A DNA stretch of 64,000 bases from Rufibacter glacialis (GTDB lineage: Bacteria; Bacteroidota; Bacteroidia; Cytophagales; Hymenobacteraceae). The notes under the pieces were generated by a model, which had not been told where the DNA came from, ran no database searches, and saw only the letters and a list, made by a program, of their open reading frames with translations. The position numbers and the translations under genes were made by a program. This document shows, piece by piece, positions 17,295 to 27,246 of this stretch (positions within the stretch are counted from its first letter, which is position 1; every line of letters begins with the position of its first letter). Location of the stretch: assembly GCF_008271745.1 (NCBI RefSeq), contig NZ_VKKZ01000020.1, forward strand, positions 434,001 to 498,000. The letters run 5' to 3'.

Positions 17295-17774
17295 ATGAAG
17301 CGCATTGCCATTTTCCCGGGCTCTTTTGATCCTTTCACCAATGGTCACCATGATGTGGTACAGCGCGGGTGCGAGCTGTTTGACAACATCATCATTGCCA
17401 TTGGCAACAACAGCAGCAAGAGCAGGTATTTTCCGGTGCAGGAGATGGTTTCAATTATTGAGGGCGTGTTCAAAGACAATCCGCAGGTCTGGGTGCAGGC
17501 CTATAAGGGCCTCACCGCCGACTTCGCCAAGGAGGTGGGCGCTAAGTTTCTGCTGCGGGGTTTGCGCAACACGACTGACTTTGAGTATGAGAACACCATT
17601 GCGCAGGCCAACCGGCACGTGAACCCAGAGCTAGAGACGGTTTTTCTCATCACCTCGCCCACCCTGGCGGCCATCAACTCCTCCATCATCAGGGAGATCC
17701 ACCGGTTTGGGGGCAATGTCCAGGATTTTATCCCCTTCCACCTTTCTTCATTGCCTTCAAATAGTCCCGGATAA
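17295..17774 (+). CDS. coaD: Pantetheine-phosphate adenylyltransferase
   Basis: A 159-residue nucleotidyltransferase that transfers AMP from ATP to 4'-phosphopantetheine, the penultimate step of coenzyme A synthesis. It has the N-terminal FPGSFDPFTNGHHD with the (T/H)xGH motif at residues 15-18, the substrate loop LRGLRNTTDFEYE, and the C-terminal INSSIIREI signature. Length is typical. The last 47 nt overlap the 3' end of the convergent Nudix gene; the extra C-terminal residues beyond VQDFIP may be a late feature of this lineage. Confidence 0.95.
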   Translation: MKRIAIFPGSFDPFTNGHHDVVQRGCELFDNIIIAIGNNSSKSRYFPVQEMVSIIEGVFKDNPQVWVQAYKGLTADFAKEVGAKFLLRGLRNTTDFEYENTIAQANRHVNPELETVFLITSPTLAAINSSIIREIHRFGGNVQDFIPFHLSSLPSNSPG

Positions 17775-18411
17775 CGAATTGGATGGAGGCATATGACTCG
17801 GGTAGAACTTCCAGCACTTCATCTGGGGTCATGAACCGTACTTCCTCAATGAATTCCTCGGCCTGGGGCTTCATGTAGGTATCATCCAGGCACTGCATGG
17901 TGAACCAGCTGGTTTTCTTCAGGATTTTGTTTCCCTTGAAGGCGTAGGAGTGCCAGGTATTGGGGAGTTCCCCGGTAATGGCCACCTTGATGTTGCATTC
18001 TTCCTCCACTTCCCGCAACGCGCCCAGTTGGGTTTCTTCAGACTTCTTGATCTTTCCCTTGGGTAGATCCCACATGCCCATGCGGTAGATCATCAGGATC
18101 TTGCCTTCTTTCACTACCAGGCCACCGGCTGCTTTGATGATCTTGAACTGGTCTTTGAGGTGGTCAATGAGCTTTTTCTTCTTATCGGTGACCAGGGTGA
18201 GAGAATCCAGTTTTTTGAGCTTCTTTACTTCCATGAGCCGTACCAGGCGGTCAATGAGCACAGAATCCACGTCCCTGATGAGCACGTCGCCAATCAGGTC
18301 TTTGGAGGTGAACTGGTCGTCTTTACCTAGCACCAAATCATATTTGTGCTTAAAGATCTTGTCACTGCTTCTTTTGATGATCAGTGGGATATCGTTGATA
18401 AAGACATTCAT
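17728..18411 (-). CDS. Nudix hydrolase
   Basis: The 227-residue protein has an N-terminal alpha/beta part and, from about residue 115, a Nudix domain. The Nudix box is visible as PKGKIKKSEETQLGALREV plus EEEC (pattern GX5EX7REXXEE). Such enzymes hydrolyse nucleoside diphosphate derivatives; the substrate cannot be read from the sequence. I place the start at the ATG at 18411 (MNVFINDIPLIIK), where the domain-like sequence begins. In-frame ATG 18468 would add 19 residues without recognisable structure. The C-terminal codons overlap the convergent coaD by 47 bp. Confidence 0.88.
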   Translation of the reverse strand: MNVFINDIPLIIKRSSDKIFKHKYDLVLGKDDQFTSKDLIGDVLIRDVDSVLIDRLVRLMEVKKLKKLDSLTLVTDKKKKLIDHLKDQFKIIKAAGGLVVKEGKILMIYRMGMWDLPKGKIKKSEETQLGALREVEEECNIKVAITGELPNTWHSYAFKGNKILKKTSWFTMQCLDDTYMKPQAEEFIEEVRFMTPDEVLEVLPESYASIQFVIRDYLKAMKKGGRG

Positions 18412-18524
18412 GCAGGTATCGCTTATGTACGGAGCGTATGGAGATACAAAATAAGAAAGAATTTTCATAGGGCACAAGCCAGGGCGGTGGGGAAAAGATT
18501 ACTACTATTTGTGTAATTTCGCCC

Positions 18525-19163
18525 ATGCCACAAACTCAAACCGCCGCTCAGATAGCGGCTTACCTTCTGGAATCCCAGGCCGTGCGCCTTCGTCCAGAGC
18601 AACCGTTCAAGTGGAGCTCCGGCTGGAACTCCCCTATCTATTGTGATAACCGCGTCACGCTTTCTTATCCGCATATCCGTTCGTTCATTAAAGAGGCGCT
18701 GGCCCAGGCCATCCGAGAGCGCTTTTCGGGCGTTCAGGCCATTGCCGGGGTGGCCACTGCTGGCATCGCGCAAGGCGCTTTGGTGGCAGACATCCTCAAC
18801 TTGCCGTATTTATACGTACGCCCTGAGCCAAAAAGCCATGGAATGGGGAATCAAATTGAAGGAAAAATGGAAAAAGGCCAGCGAATCGTGTTGGTGGAAG
18901 ACCTGATTTCTACCGGAGGTTCCTCGCTCAAGGCGGCTAAAGCCGTGCAAGCGGCTGGCGGTGACGTTATTGGCATGGCGGCCATCTTCACCTATGGGTT
19001 CCAGCAAGCCGAAGACAATTTCGCTGCCGCCGGCATTCCCATGATCTGCCTCAGCCACTACCATGCCCTTCTGGAAACCGCGGCCGCCCAAGGCTACATT
19101 TCACCAGAGGCCATCACCACCCTGGAGCAATGGCGCCAACAACCGGAGACGTGGGGGAAATAA
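18525..19163 (+). CDS. pyrE: Orotate phosphoribosyltransferase
   Basis: A 212-residue type I phosphoribosyltransferase converting orotate and PRPP to OMP in pyrimidine synthesis. It contains FKWSSGWNSPIYCDNR near the N-terminus, the catalytic loop region RPEPKSHGMGNQIEG and the PRPP-binding motif IVLVEDLISTGGSS at about residues 121-134. Length is typical. Divergent from the Nudix gene, and immediately followed by a GATTGA-rich low-complexity tract. Confidence 0.95.
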   Translation: MPQTQTAAQIAAYLLESQAVRLRPEQPFKWSSGWNSPIYCDNRVTLSYPHIRSFIKEALAQAIRERFSGVQAIAGVATAGIAQGALVADILNLPYLYVRPEPKSHGMGNQIEGKMEKGQRIVLVEDLISTGGSSLKAAKAVQAAGGDVIGMAAIFTYGFQQAEDNFAAAGIPMICLSHYHALLETAAAQGYISPEAITTLEQWRQQPETWGK

Positions 19164-19166
19164 TTT

Positions 19167-19365
19167 TTGATTGAATGAATGAGAGATTGAGAGATTGAAT
19201 GAGTGAGAGATTGAATGATTGAGAGAATGGAAGAATAAAATATTGAAAGGGTGAAAAGGCGTTTTGAGGCTAATTCTCTGGAAACAGGCAAACAAACCTC
19301 CAATCCTAAATTATCCGTATTTTATAAACCAATCTCTCACTCATTCAATCATTCAATCTCTCAAT
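19167..19365. repeat. Spacer bounded by inverted low-complexity tracts (GATTGA ... TCAATC)
   Basis: Repeats of GATTGA, GAATGA and GAGTGA run from 8 nt after the pyrE stop to about 19245. The complementary type (TCACTCATTCAATCATTCAA) occupies 19335-19365 and runs up to the next ATG. The two sides could form a long imperfect hairpin. Similar spacers occur at 42409-42722, 51405-51685 and 62385-62725. Confidence 0.6.
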
Positions 19366-19863
19366 ATGAAAATCGGCCTTCTCTCAGATACCCACAGTTA
19401 CCTGGATGACCGCATTCTGGCGCATTTGTCGGGGTGTGATGAGATCTGGCATGCCGGGGATTTTGGCACGGCAGCGGTTTCTGAGCGCCTGTCTGAAATA
19501 GCCCTGGTGCGAGGGGTGTATGGCAACATTGACGCTGGAGACGTGCGCGCCCTGCACCCCAAAAACCTACGATTCAACTGCGCCGGGTTGGAGGTCTTGA
19601 TGACACATATTGGCGGTTACCCCGGCAAATACGCCCCAGAAGTACGTACCCTGCTGAAAGACAAGCTACCAGACCTGTTCATCTGCGGGCATTCGCATAT
19701 CCTGAAGGTGATGACCGACCCCAAGCATGGGAACTTGCTGCACCTGAACCCCGGGGCGGCGGGCCGGCATGGGTTCCACCAGGTGCGCACCATGATGCGG
19801 TTCTCTGTACAGGAGGGCAAGGTGAAGGACCTGCAGGTCATTGAACTGGGCAAGCGGGCATAA
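19366..19863 (+). CDS. YfcE/MJ0936-type metallophosphoesterase
   Basis: A 165-residue calcineurin-like phosphoesterase. Metal-binding motifs appear in order: LLSDTHSY, HAGDFG, GVYGNID, THIGGYPGKY, and CGHSHILKV followed by LNPGAAGRHG. This matches the small YfcE/YsnB-like phosphodiesterases, whose physiological substrates are mostly unknown. The open frame begins 34 codons earlier, but that part is only the TCAATC repeat, so the ATG at 19366 is the start. A G/C hairpin follows directly after the stop. Confidence 0.92.
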   Translation: MKIGLLSDTHSYLDDRILAHLSGCDEIWHAGDFGTAAVSERLSEIALVRGVYGNIDAGDVRALHPKNLRFNCAGLEVLMTHIGGYPGKYAPEVRTLLKDKLPDLFICGHSHILKVMTDPKHGNLLHLNPGAAGRHGFHQVRTMMRFSVQEGKVKDLQVIELGKRA

Positions 19864-19892
19864 AAAAAGTGTGGCCCCAGGGGTCACACTTT
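19862..19892 (-). terminator. Terminator of the 59-aa protein gene, also after the phosphoesterase
   Basis: AAAGTGTGGCCC pairs with GGGTCACACTTT. On the minus strand it is followed by seven T, suiting the small minus-strand gene that ends at 19964. On the plus strand the tail is weaker. Confidence 0.7.
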
Positions 19893-19963
19893 CTAGTATC
19901 TTCTTGAATGAGTACTCGCGTCCAGTTTGCCGAAAGGCAGTAGGCGAACGAAAAAACGCAGAA

Positions 19964-20143
19964 TTACTCAGCGGTAGCTACGGCAGCGTTTGCAGCTGGA
20001 GCGGAAGCGAAACGAGCTTTCAGCTCTTCAACATCTACGTTCTTGATAACTGGAGTAGACAACAATTGCTTAATGATGCGTTGTTTGTTGTTCTGTCTTG
20101 CTTTATTCTTGCGGTCTTTTCTTTTTAATCTAGTAACTGCCAT
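19964..20143 (-). CDS. Conserved small basic protein, 59 aa
   Basis: This gene of 59 codons begins ATG at 20143. The first half is extremely basic (MAVTRLKRKDRKNKARQNNK), followed by an amphipathic stretch (TPVIKNVDVEELKARF) and an Ala-rich tail (SAPAANAAVATAE). It has its own promoter (20168-20199) and terminator (19862-19892), so it is a discrete transcription unit. I recall similar small proteins starting MAVTRLKRK in other Cytophagales and Flavobacteria, without known function. The Arg/Lys-rich N-terminus suggests rRNA or nucleic-acid binding, e.g. a ribosome-associated factor; that is an inference. Confidence 0.8.
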   Translation of the reverse strand: MAVTRLKRKDRKNKARQNNKQRIIKQLLSTPVIKNVDVEELKARFASAPAANAAVATAE

Positions 20144-20167
20144 CGGTCAATATTTAAAATTGAATCG

Positions 20168-20199
20168 CAAAAGTAAGTTATTACTTTTACAATCTCAAC
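20168..20199 (-). promoter_or_regulatory. Promoter of the 59-aa protein gene
   Basis: On the minus strand GTTG (20199-20196), then 20 nt, then TACTTTTG (20175-20168), an exact -7 match. The 5' leader would be short, about 20 nt. Confidence 0.5.
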
Positions 20200-20219
20200 A
20201 ATTCAGCTTAAAAAAACAC

Positions 20220-21248
20220 ATGAATCCATATATTGACCTTAGAAGCGATACGGTCACCAAACCCACCCCTGCCATGCTGGAAGCCATGTTTCAGGCGCAG
20301 GTAGGGGACGATGTATACAGTGAAGACCCCACGGTGAATGAGTTACAGGCCTACGGCGCCCACCTCTTCGGTATGGAGGCCGGCCTCTTCTGCCCTTCCG
20401 GCACCATGACCAACCAGATCGCCATTAAATTACACACCCAGCCCCTCTCTGAGGTTATCTGTGAGCGCAACAGCCACATCTACGTGTATGAAGGCGGTGG
20501 CATCGCGTTCAACTCGGCAGCCTCGGTGCAATTGCTGGACGGGGTGCGCGGAAAGATTTCGCCGGAGCAGGTAGCGGCAGCCATCAACCCAGACAACATC
20601 CACTTCCCGGTAACCAGCTTGGTTTCTTTAGAGAATACCTGCAACAAAGGAGGCGGCTCTTATTATACCCTGCCAGAGATTGCGGCCATCTCAGAGGTCT
20701 GCCAAAAGCACCACCTCCCGCTGCACTTAGACGGCGCCCGCGTGTTCAATGCCCTGGTGGCCTCCGGAGAAGAGGCAAGAGAATATGGCCGCTACTTTGA
20801 CACCATCTCCGTCTGCCTTTCCAAAGGGTTGGGGGCGCCGGTAGGTTCTTTGCTGTTGGGTCCCAAGCCCCTCATAGAGCAAGCCAAACGGGTGCGCAAG
20901 GTACTGGGTGGCGGCTGGCGCCAGGCTGGTTTTCTGGCCGCGGCAGGCCTTTACGCGCTCCAAAACCACGTAACCCGTTTGCAGGAGGACCATGACCACG
21001 CTACTCTCCTAGGCAACGCCCTGGCGCAGGCGCCATATGTAGCTTCTGTCATGCCCGTAGAGACCAACATCGTCATCTTCACGCTTGCGCCGGAAGTAAC
21101 CACTGATGCTTTCCTGGGGTACCTGGCGCAGAAAGGCATCCAAGGCACTTCCTTCGGGCCACAGATGATCAGGTTTGTCACCCACTTAGACCTCTCCCCT
21201 GACATGGTGACCGCCATTATCCAGGCAATTGAAGGGTATCAGGCATAA
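20220..21248 (+). CDS. ltaE: Low-specificity L-threonine aldolase (beta-eliminating lyase family)
   Basis: A 342-residue PLP enzyme of fold type I. It starts YIDLRSDTVTKPTPAMLEAM, the aldolase hallmark, and has FCPSGTMTNQIAI, the cofactor aspartate in HLDGARVFNA, and the PLP lysine K202 in VCLSKGLGAPVGS. It cleaves threonine or allo-threonine to glycine and acetaldehyde. The frame is open 59 codons further upstream through the promoter of the divergent 59-aa gene; the ATG at 20220 gives the normal N-terminus. A 36-nt palindrome follows the stop by 16 nt. Confidence 0.93.
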   Translation: MNPYIDLRSDTVTKPTPAMLEAMFQAQVGDDVYSEDPTVNELQAYGAHLFGMEAGLFCPSGTMTNQIAIKLHTQPLSEVICERNSHIYVYEGGGIAFNSAASVQLLDGVRGKISPEQVAAAINPDNIHFPVTSLVSLENTCNKGGGSYYTLPEIAAISEVCQKHHLPLHLDGARVFNALVASGEEAREYGRYFDTISVCLSKGLGAPVGSLLLGPKPLIEQAKRVRKVLGGGWRQAGFLAAAGLYALQNHVTRLQEDHDHATLLGNALAQAPYVASVMPVETNIVIFTLAPEVTTDAFLGYLAQKGIQGTSFGPQMIRFVTHLDLSPDMVTAIIQAIEGYQA

Positions 21249-21264
21249 AACTGATCAATACCCG

Positions 21265-21299
21265 GTTTAGCGGCTGTTCTTGGAAAACAGGGGTTAAAC
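21265..21299. repeat. 36-nt intergenic palindrome, copy after ltaE
   Basis: Begins GTTTAGCGGCTG and ends GGGGTTAAAC, enclosed in a longer CCCGGTTTA/TAAACCGGG dyad. It may serve as the transcription terminator of ltaE, although there is no strong T tract. Confidence 0.55.
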
Positions 21300-21479
21300 C
21301 GGGATTGGATTTGGTTTTACTTCTCTTTTATCTGAAAAAAACCAGCGGGAGGAAGATCAGCTAGGAGGCCATAATGAAAAGGTGAAAATTCAAGGAAAAG
21401 TACTAGCTTTAAAAGCCAGCAAGGGAAAGCGAACCCCTTTGGTTAAACTGGCGGTAATCCCTGTCCCTGCCTCTGCTAC

Positions 21480-22673
21480 ATGAGCCCACGTTTCCTATTT
21501 TTGCTGCTTTTTCTTGGAATTCACTTCAATCTGAGAGCCCAGGGCAGCCTTTTTGAACCCGGTTACCTCCTTAAGTCCGGCAATGACACAGTCAAGGGAT
21601 TCATAGAACGCTCAGATGAGATAAAGCTGAGTCTGGGGATCCATTTTAAAGACGAGGTTTCCGGAGTGGCACGTTATTTTGGCCCCGAGGAACTGGAAGG
21701 ATTTGGGTTTGAAGGCAGCGGCCTCCATTTTGCCCGGGTCAAGGTAATGATCCGCGCCCTTGCTCCAGCCGATAAAGTGACCCGCTTTGCAAAAAAATTG
21801 GTTTCTGGCCACACCAGCCTGTACAAATTACAGCTGCAGGAGCATGAGCAATCTGCCTCCTTCCTGACAGATAACACGCACGTATACGTTGTCAAAAAAG
21901 ACACCTCTTTCTTCACTCTGGCCCAATATGAACTCACGGCTGCCAACGGAAGAGGCGTAGACAAAAGATATTTGGGCATGCTCACGTTTCTCCTGAAAGA
22001 TTGCCCGGCTATTCCGGCCTCTGTCCTCGCTACCGTGCCCTTCCAAGATGCCCCGCTGGTACAGCTTCTTCAGAAATACAACACCTGCCTTGATCCAGCT
22101 TCGCCCAGCGTAGAACACCATTACACGGTCGCCTCGCAAGTGAAAAAAGGGCCGGAAATGGGATACGCCATGTTGTATACCGCATCAGATATCCCTTTCA
22201 GGAACACCAATGGCTATTGGGCGGGTTTTTTCTGGGACGTAACAAAGCCAGACTTAAGCCAACGGATCAGTTCCCGGCTTGGAATCAATTTCCTGCTGAT
22301 GAATTACGAGCGCCAGCAGGAAATCATCTCCTATGACGGGTCTTTCCATAAACGGGAGCAGGTAACGGAAAAAGACCAGGCCTACTTCCTAAGGATTCCT
22401 TTTGCGGTCCAGGTCAATTTACGCCAGGTACCAAAGGCGGCGTTTTCTCCCTTCCTGAACCTTGGCATAACTCCGCAGGTGTCCTTTATCAGAAATCTTG
22501 AGCGGTTTGATTACCTGCCGTTTCTCCACCTGGGCGCCGGTGCTTATGTCCGTCAATACAAAGTATCAGTGAGTGTAGAAAATTATGGGATTTCGCCCAA
22601 AGCCGACAAGATCTTCTCCATGGGCGTGGGCTATGTGCTGAAAAAAAGAAATCAGGCAATGACTACCCAATAG
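21480..22673 (+). CDS. Secreted protein with C-terminal outer-membrane beta-barrel-like domain
   Basis: A 397-residue protein with a signal peptide (MSPRFLFLLLFLGIHF...RAQ). Residues 22-200 are a strand-rich region (FEPGYLLKSGNDTVKGFIE is typical of Bacteroidota proteins of unknown function). From about residue 220 the sequence alternates hydrophobic and polar residues with aromatic ends (GYWAGFFWDVTK, RLGINFLLMNYERQQEIISY, AGAYVRQYKVSVSVENYGIS, FSMGVGYVLKKR), as in small PorT-like outer-membrane barrels. No function can be assigned. It precedes the protease/glycogen-binding pair by 185 bp and could be expressed with it. Confidence 0.75.
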   Translation: MSPRFLFLLLFLGIHFNLRAQGSLFEPGYLLKSGNDTVKGFIERSDEIKLSLGIHFKDEVSGVARYFGPEELEGFGFEGSGLHFARVKVMIRALAPADKVTRFAKKLVSGHTSLYKLQLQEHEQSASFLTDNTHVYVVKKDTSFFTLAQYELTAANGRGVDKRYLGMLTFLLKDCPAIPASVLATVPFQDAPLVQLLQKYNTCLDPASPSVEHHYTVASQVKKGPEMGYAMLYTASDIPFRNTNGYWAGFFWDVTKPDLSQRISSRLGINFLLMNYERQQEIISYDGSFHKREQVTEKDQAYFLRIPFAVQVNLRQVPKAAFSPFLNLGITPQVSFIRNLERFDYLPFLHLGAGAYVRQYKVSVSVENYGISPKADKIFSMGVGYVLKKRNQAMTTQ

Positions 22674-22858
22674 GGGTCTTCGGCGTGAAAACGATCTTAG
22701 GGGAAGGGCTGTTTTTCCCTGCTGTTATCTTAGAAACGGAAGAAAAACAGACAAGGAAGTGGAAAGCTCAGTAACAGAGGGAAATTACTTTTCGGCCTTT
22801 GCCCCATTACCGCACCTGTAATCAAAAAAAGGAGTCTATATTATATAAGGTTGTCTCC

Positions 22859-23890
22859 ATGTCATTTTGCCTTCGGCTTTCCCTGGTAAGGGTCTTCCTG
22901 GTTCTGGTCCTGCTGGCAAGCGGAGAGACTGCCTTGGGCGTAACCCCCAAAGGGAAAAAGGCGGCCCGTCCTAAGCGATCGCTTCCTTTACTCAAGACCA
23001 GCCCCGTTTCCATGTCGCTTGCCGCTTTCTTGGCGGGCAATGACTCTACTTCCTGCGTTTTGCCTTTTACCCGGGCGGGCAACTTGATCCTGCTCCAAGC
23101 CCGCGCTGACACCACCCAGGGAACCTTTATCCTGGACACGGGCGCCCAAAACCTGGTGCTGAACATCACCTACTTCCGGGATTACCCTAAAATAAGGGAC
23201 CCCAACGCCCAACGCACCAGTGTCACGGGAACCGGATCAGAGGTGGTGAAGACCGTTGTCAAAGACTTTTCGTTTGGAACCCTGCGGTACGTGAGGGCTA
23301 AGGCAGACTTGGTTCCTTTGGGGCACTTGGAGAACACCAAAGGGGTAAAGATCCTGGGGCTCCTGGGCATGGAGCTCTTCCGGCAATGCGAGATGATCAT
23401 TGACTATGAACGCAGCCTCATCTACCTGCACAAGATTGGCCGGAAAGAAGAGAACACCTATAGAAGCCGGCAGCTACAAGACACCTCGGCGTATCATACC
23501 ATTCCCATTGACCTCAAAGACAACCGCATCATTGCCCGAACTGCGCTGGCCGGCAAGAAAATGGAGTTTATCATTGATTGCGGCGCCGAGACCAGCCTCC
23601 TAGACAGCCGTCTGCCTGACAAGATCCTGGAGAAGGTGGAGGTAACAGGGCGGGTCTTGCTCACGGGCACTGGTAACAAAAAGGTAGAGGCCTTGCGGGG
23701 CGATTTGAAAGGCATCCGGTTTGGCAGACAGGACATTCCCTCGCTGCCGGTTTTGGTCACTAATCTGGAAAACACCTGTTTTTCGTATAACGGGTGTATC
23801 AACGGCGTCTTGGGCTTTGACTTCCTGGCGGTGAATAACAATAAAATTGGCTTTAATTTTGTGAGGCGCGAATTATACTTATGGAAGTGA
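22859..23890 (+). CDS. Secreted two-lobed retropepsin-like aspartic protease
   Basis: A 343-residue protein. The signal peptide is at about residues 8-27 (LVRVFLVLVLLASGETALG). Two homologous halves follow, each with a retropepsin signature: D93-T-G in FILDTGAQNLVL, paired with ILGLLGMELF; and D240-C-G in FIIDCGAETSLLD, paired with GVLGFDFL. Retropepsins work as dimers, so a single chain with two lobes could form one active site. The second motif is DCG instead of DTG or DSG, so activity is likely but not certain. The start is the ATG at 22859; an upstream TTG extension lacks signal character. The stop overlaps the next gene's ATG (10 nt), so the two are translationally coupled. Confidence 0.82.
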   Translation: MSFCLRLSLVRVFLVLVLLASGETALGVTPKGKKAARPKRSLPLLKTSPVSMSLAAFLAGNDSTSCVLPFTRAGNLILLQARADTTQGTFILDTGAQNLVLNITYFRDYPKIRDPNAQRTSVTGTGSEVVKTVVKDFSFGTLRYVRAKADLVPLGHLENTKGVKILGLLGMELFRQCEMIIDYERSLIYLHKIGRKEENTYRSRQLQDTSAYHTIPIDLKDNRIIARTALAGKKMEFIIDCGAETSLLDSRLPDKILEKVEVTGRVLLTGTGNKKVEALRGDLKGIRFGRQDIPSLPVLVTNLENTCFSYNGCINGVLGFDFLAVNNNKIGFNFVRRELYLWK

Positions 23891-25368
23891 ACAGGCATAT
23901 ATTTTCTTCTTGGTCCCGGCTTCTCCGCCTCTGCCGGGTTTCCCTGTTCATCCTGCTTTGGTTCCAACTGCCGGTGAACGGCCAGGACCCGGTTAAGAAA
24001 TACACCATCAAAGACGGCAAGATGCTGATTGAGCTGGGCAAAGGAATGAGCCCGGCGGCGCTGGACACTTTTTTGGAACAGTTCAACCTCAAAGGCCTGG
24101 GCTTCCACCAGTTTTTCCAGACTCGTTCCGCCGATTCGCTGCATCAACAGGGGTGGCGCGTGGAACAGACCAACAGCGGCCAGACGATGTTCAGCAAACC
24201 TTTGATGCCGGTGGGGAGCGTGAACAACCCCTTAGACAGAATGATTCTGGCGGGGAAGGAAAACCAAAGCTCCTCCCTCTTCCCGGCCATCAACCGCGGG
24301 ATCACCTACGGGTACAACCGGTTCCGGAACAAGAACGCCTTCCCGGAGAAAGACTCGGTGGTAACCTTCTACCTCCGCAACGCCTCTCAGGCCAGGCAAG
24401 TGTTTCTGGCAGGGAGCTTCAACGCTTGGGCACCGGCCCAACACGCCATGACCAGAACCGACAGCGGCTGGATTGCCCGGGTGGCTCTAGTTCCCGGCAA
24501 GCACTGGTATAAGTTTGTGGTAGACGGGAATTGGGTGGTGGACCCAGACAACCAGCTGCGAGAGAATGACGGTTCTGGCAACGTTAACTCGGTCTTTTTC
24601 AAAACCAACACGCTTTTCAGACTTCCTTCCTTCCAGAACGCCAAACGAGTGTTTCTAGCCGGTTCTTTCAATAACTGGCGCGAACGGGATTTGCCTCTGG
24701 TCAAGACCTCCCGCGGCTGGGAACTGCCCTTGTTCCTGGCCCAGGGCACCCATATTTATAAGTTCATAGTAGACGGGCAGTGGTACCATGACACCGTTAA
24801 CCCTGAGACCGTGCCCGACGGACACGGAGGCTATAACTCGTTGTTGCGCCTAGGCACCCCGCGGGTGTTCCGGCTAGACGGGTTTCCTAACGCCCAAGAA
24901 GTATTTTTGGCGGGGGATTTCAACCACTGGCGCGATTTTGAGCTGCGCATGAAGAAAACGCCCACCGGATGGGAACTGCCCTACACCATTGGCCCCGGCA
25001 ACTATGCCTATAAGTTCAAGGTAGACGGGAAGTGGGTTCTGGACCCGGCCAACCCCCTCAAAGTAGGTAACCCTGAAGGAACCGGCAATTCCTTCCTGAT
25101 CGTCTCGCCCAACCACACCTTCCGCCTGAAAAACCACGGCAAGGCCAAGGCAGCCTATGTGGCCGGCGACTTCAACAACTGGGACCCCACCGCCCTGCGC
25201 ATGACCCGCGAGGGCGAGGACTGGGTTTTCCAGGTGCACCTGCCCGTGGGAAAGAACCGCTACAAGTTCTTCGTGGACGGCGAGTGGATCATTGACCCCA
25301 GCAACAAACTCTGGGAACAGAACGAGTACAACACCGGTAATTCCATTATCTGGGTAGAGAACCAGTAG
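23881..25368 (+). CDS. Secreted protein with four tandem AMPK/CBM48-type glycogen-binding-like domains
   Basis: A 495-residue protein with an N-terminal signal segment (about residues 14-34, ending VNG). A region of about 120 residues of unknown fold is followed by four repeated E-set domains starting near residues 160, 243, 326 and 411. Each has the AMPK-beta/CBM48 pattern: V-FLAGSFN-W or AYVAGDFNNW, a -GW- or -DW- turn, then YKF-VDG-W--DP. Such domains bind glycogen or other alpha-glucans. No catalytic domain is visible, so it is probably a binding or scaffolding protein outside the cytoplasm. It overlaps the upstream aspartic protease gene, implying joint expression and perhaps joint function. 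Confidence 0.85.
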   Translation: MEVNRHIFSSWSRLLRLCRVSLFILLWFQLPVNGQDPVKKYTIKDGKMLIELGKGMSPAALDTFLEQFNLKGLGFHQFFQTRSADSLHQQGWRVEQTNSGQTMFSKPLMPVGSVNNPLDRMILAGKENQSSSLFPAINRGITYGYNRFRNKNAFPEKDSVVTFYLRNASQARQVFLAGSFNAWAPAQHAMTRTDSGWIARVALVPGKHWYKFVVDGNWVVDPDNQLRENDGSGNVNSVFFKTNTLFRLPSFQNAKRVFLAGSFNNWRERDLPLVKTSRGWELPLFLAQGTHIYKFIVDGQWYHDTVNPETVPDGHGGYNSLLRLGTPRVFRLDGFPNAQEVFLAGDFNHWRDFELRMKKTPTGWELPYTIGPGNYAYKFKVDGKWVLDPANPLKVGNPEGTGNSFLIVSPNHTFRLKNHGKAKAAYVAGDFNNWDPTALRMTREGEDWVFQVHLPVGKNRYKFFVDGEWIIDPSNKLWEQNEYNTGNSIIWVENQ

Positions 25369-25542
25369 TTTTCCCTAAGGCTCTCAGGAGGTCCTTTAAC
25401 CAGAAGGCCAACCTAAAATTTTATCTGTCTGGGTTCTCGGCGGGGCCGCTCCCTAACCGCCTCTCGTTTAGTGTCTCTTTTTCAAGAATAGGTAAAAAAG
25501 CCCGTCTTAGGCAGCTTTTATGGCCCAAGAGTAGGACAATGA

Positions 25543-27231
<1,689 letters not shown>

Positions 27232-27246
27232 CAATTAGTATCTCTT

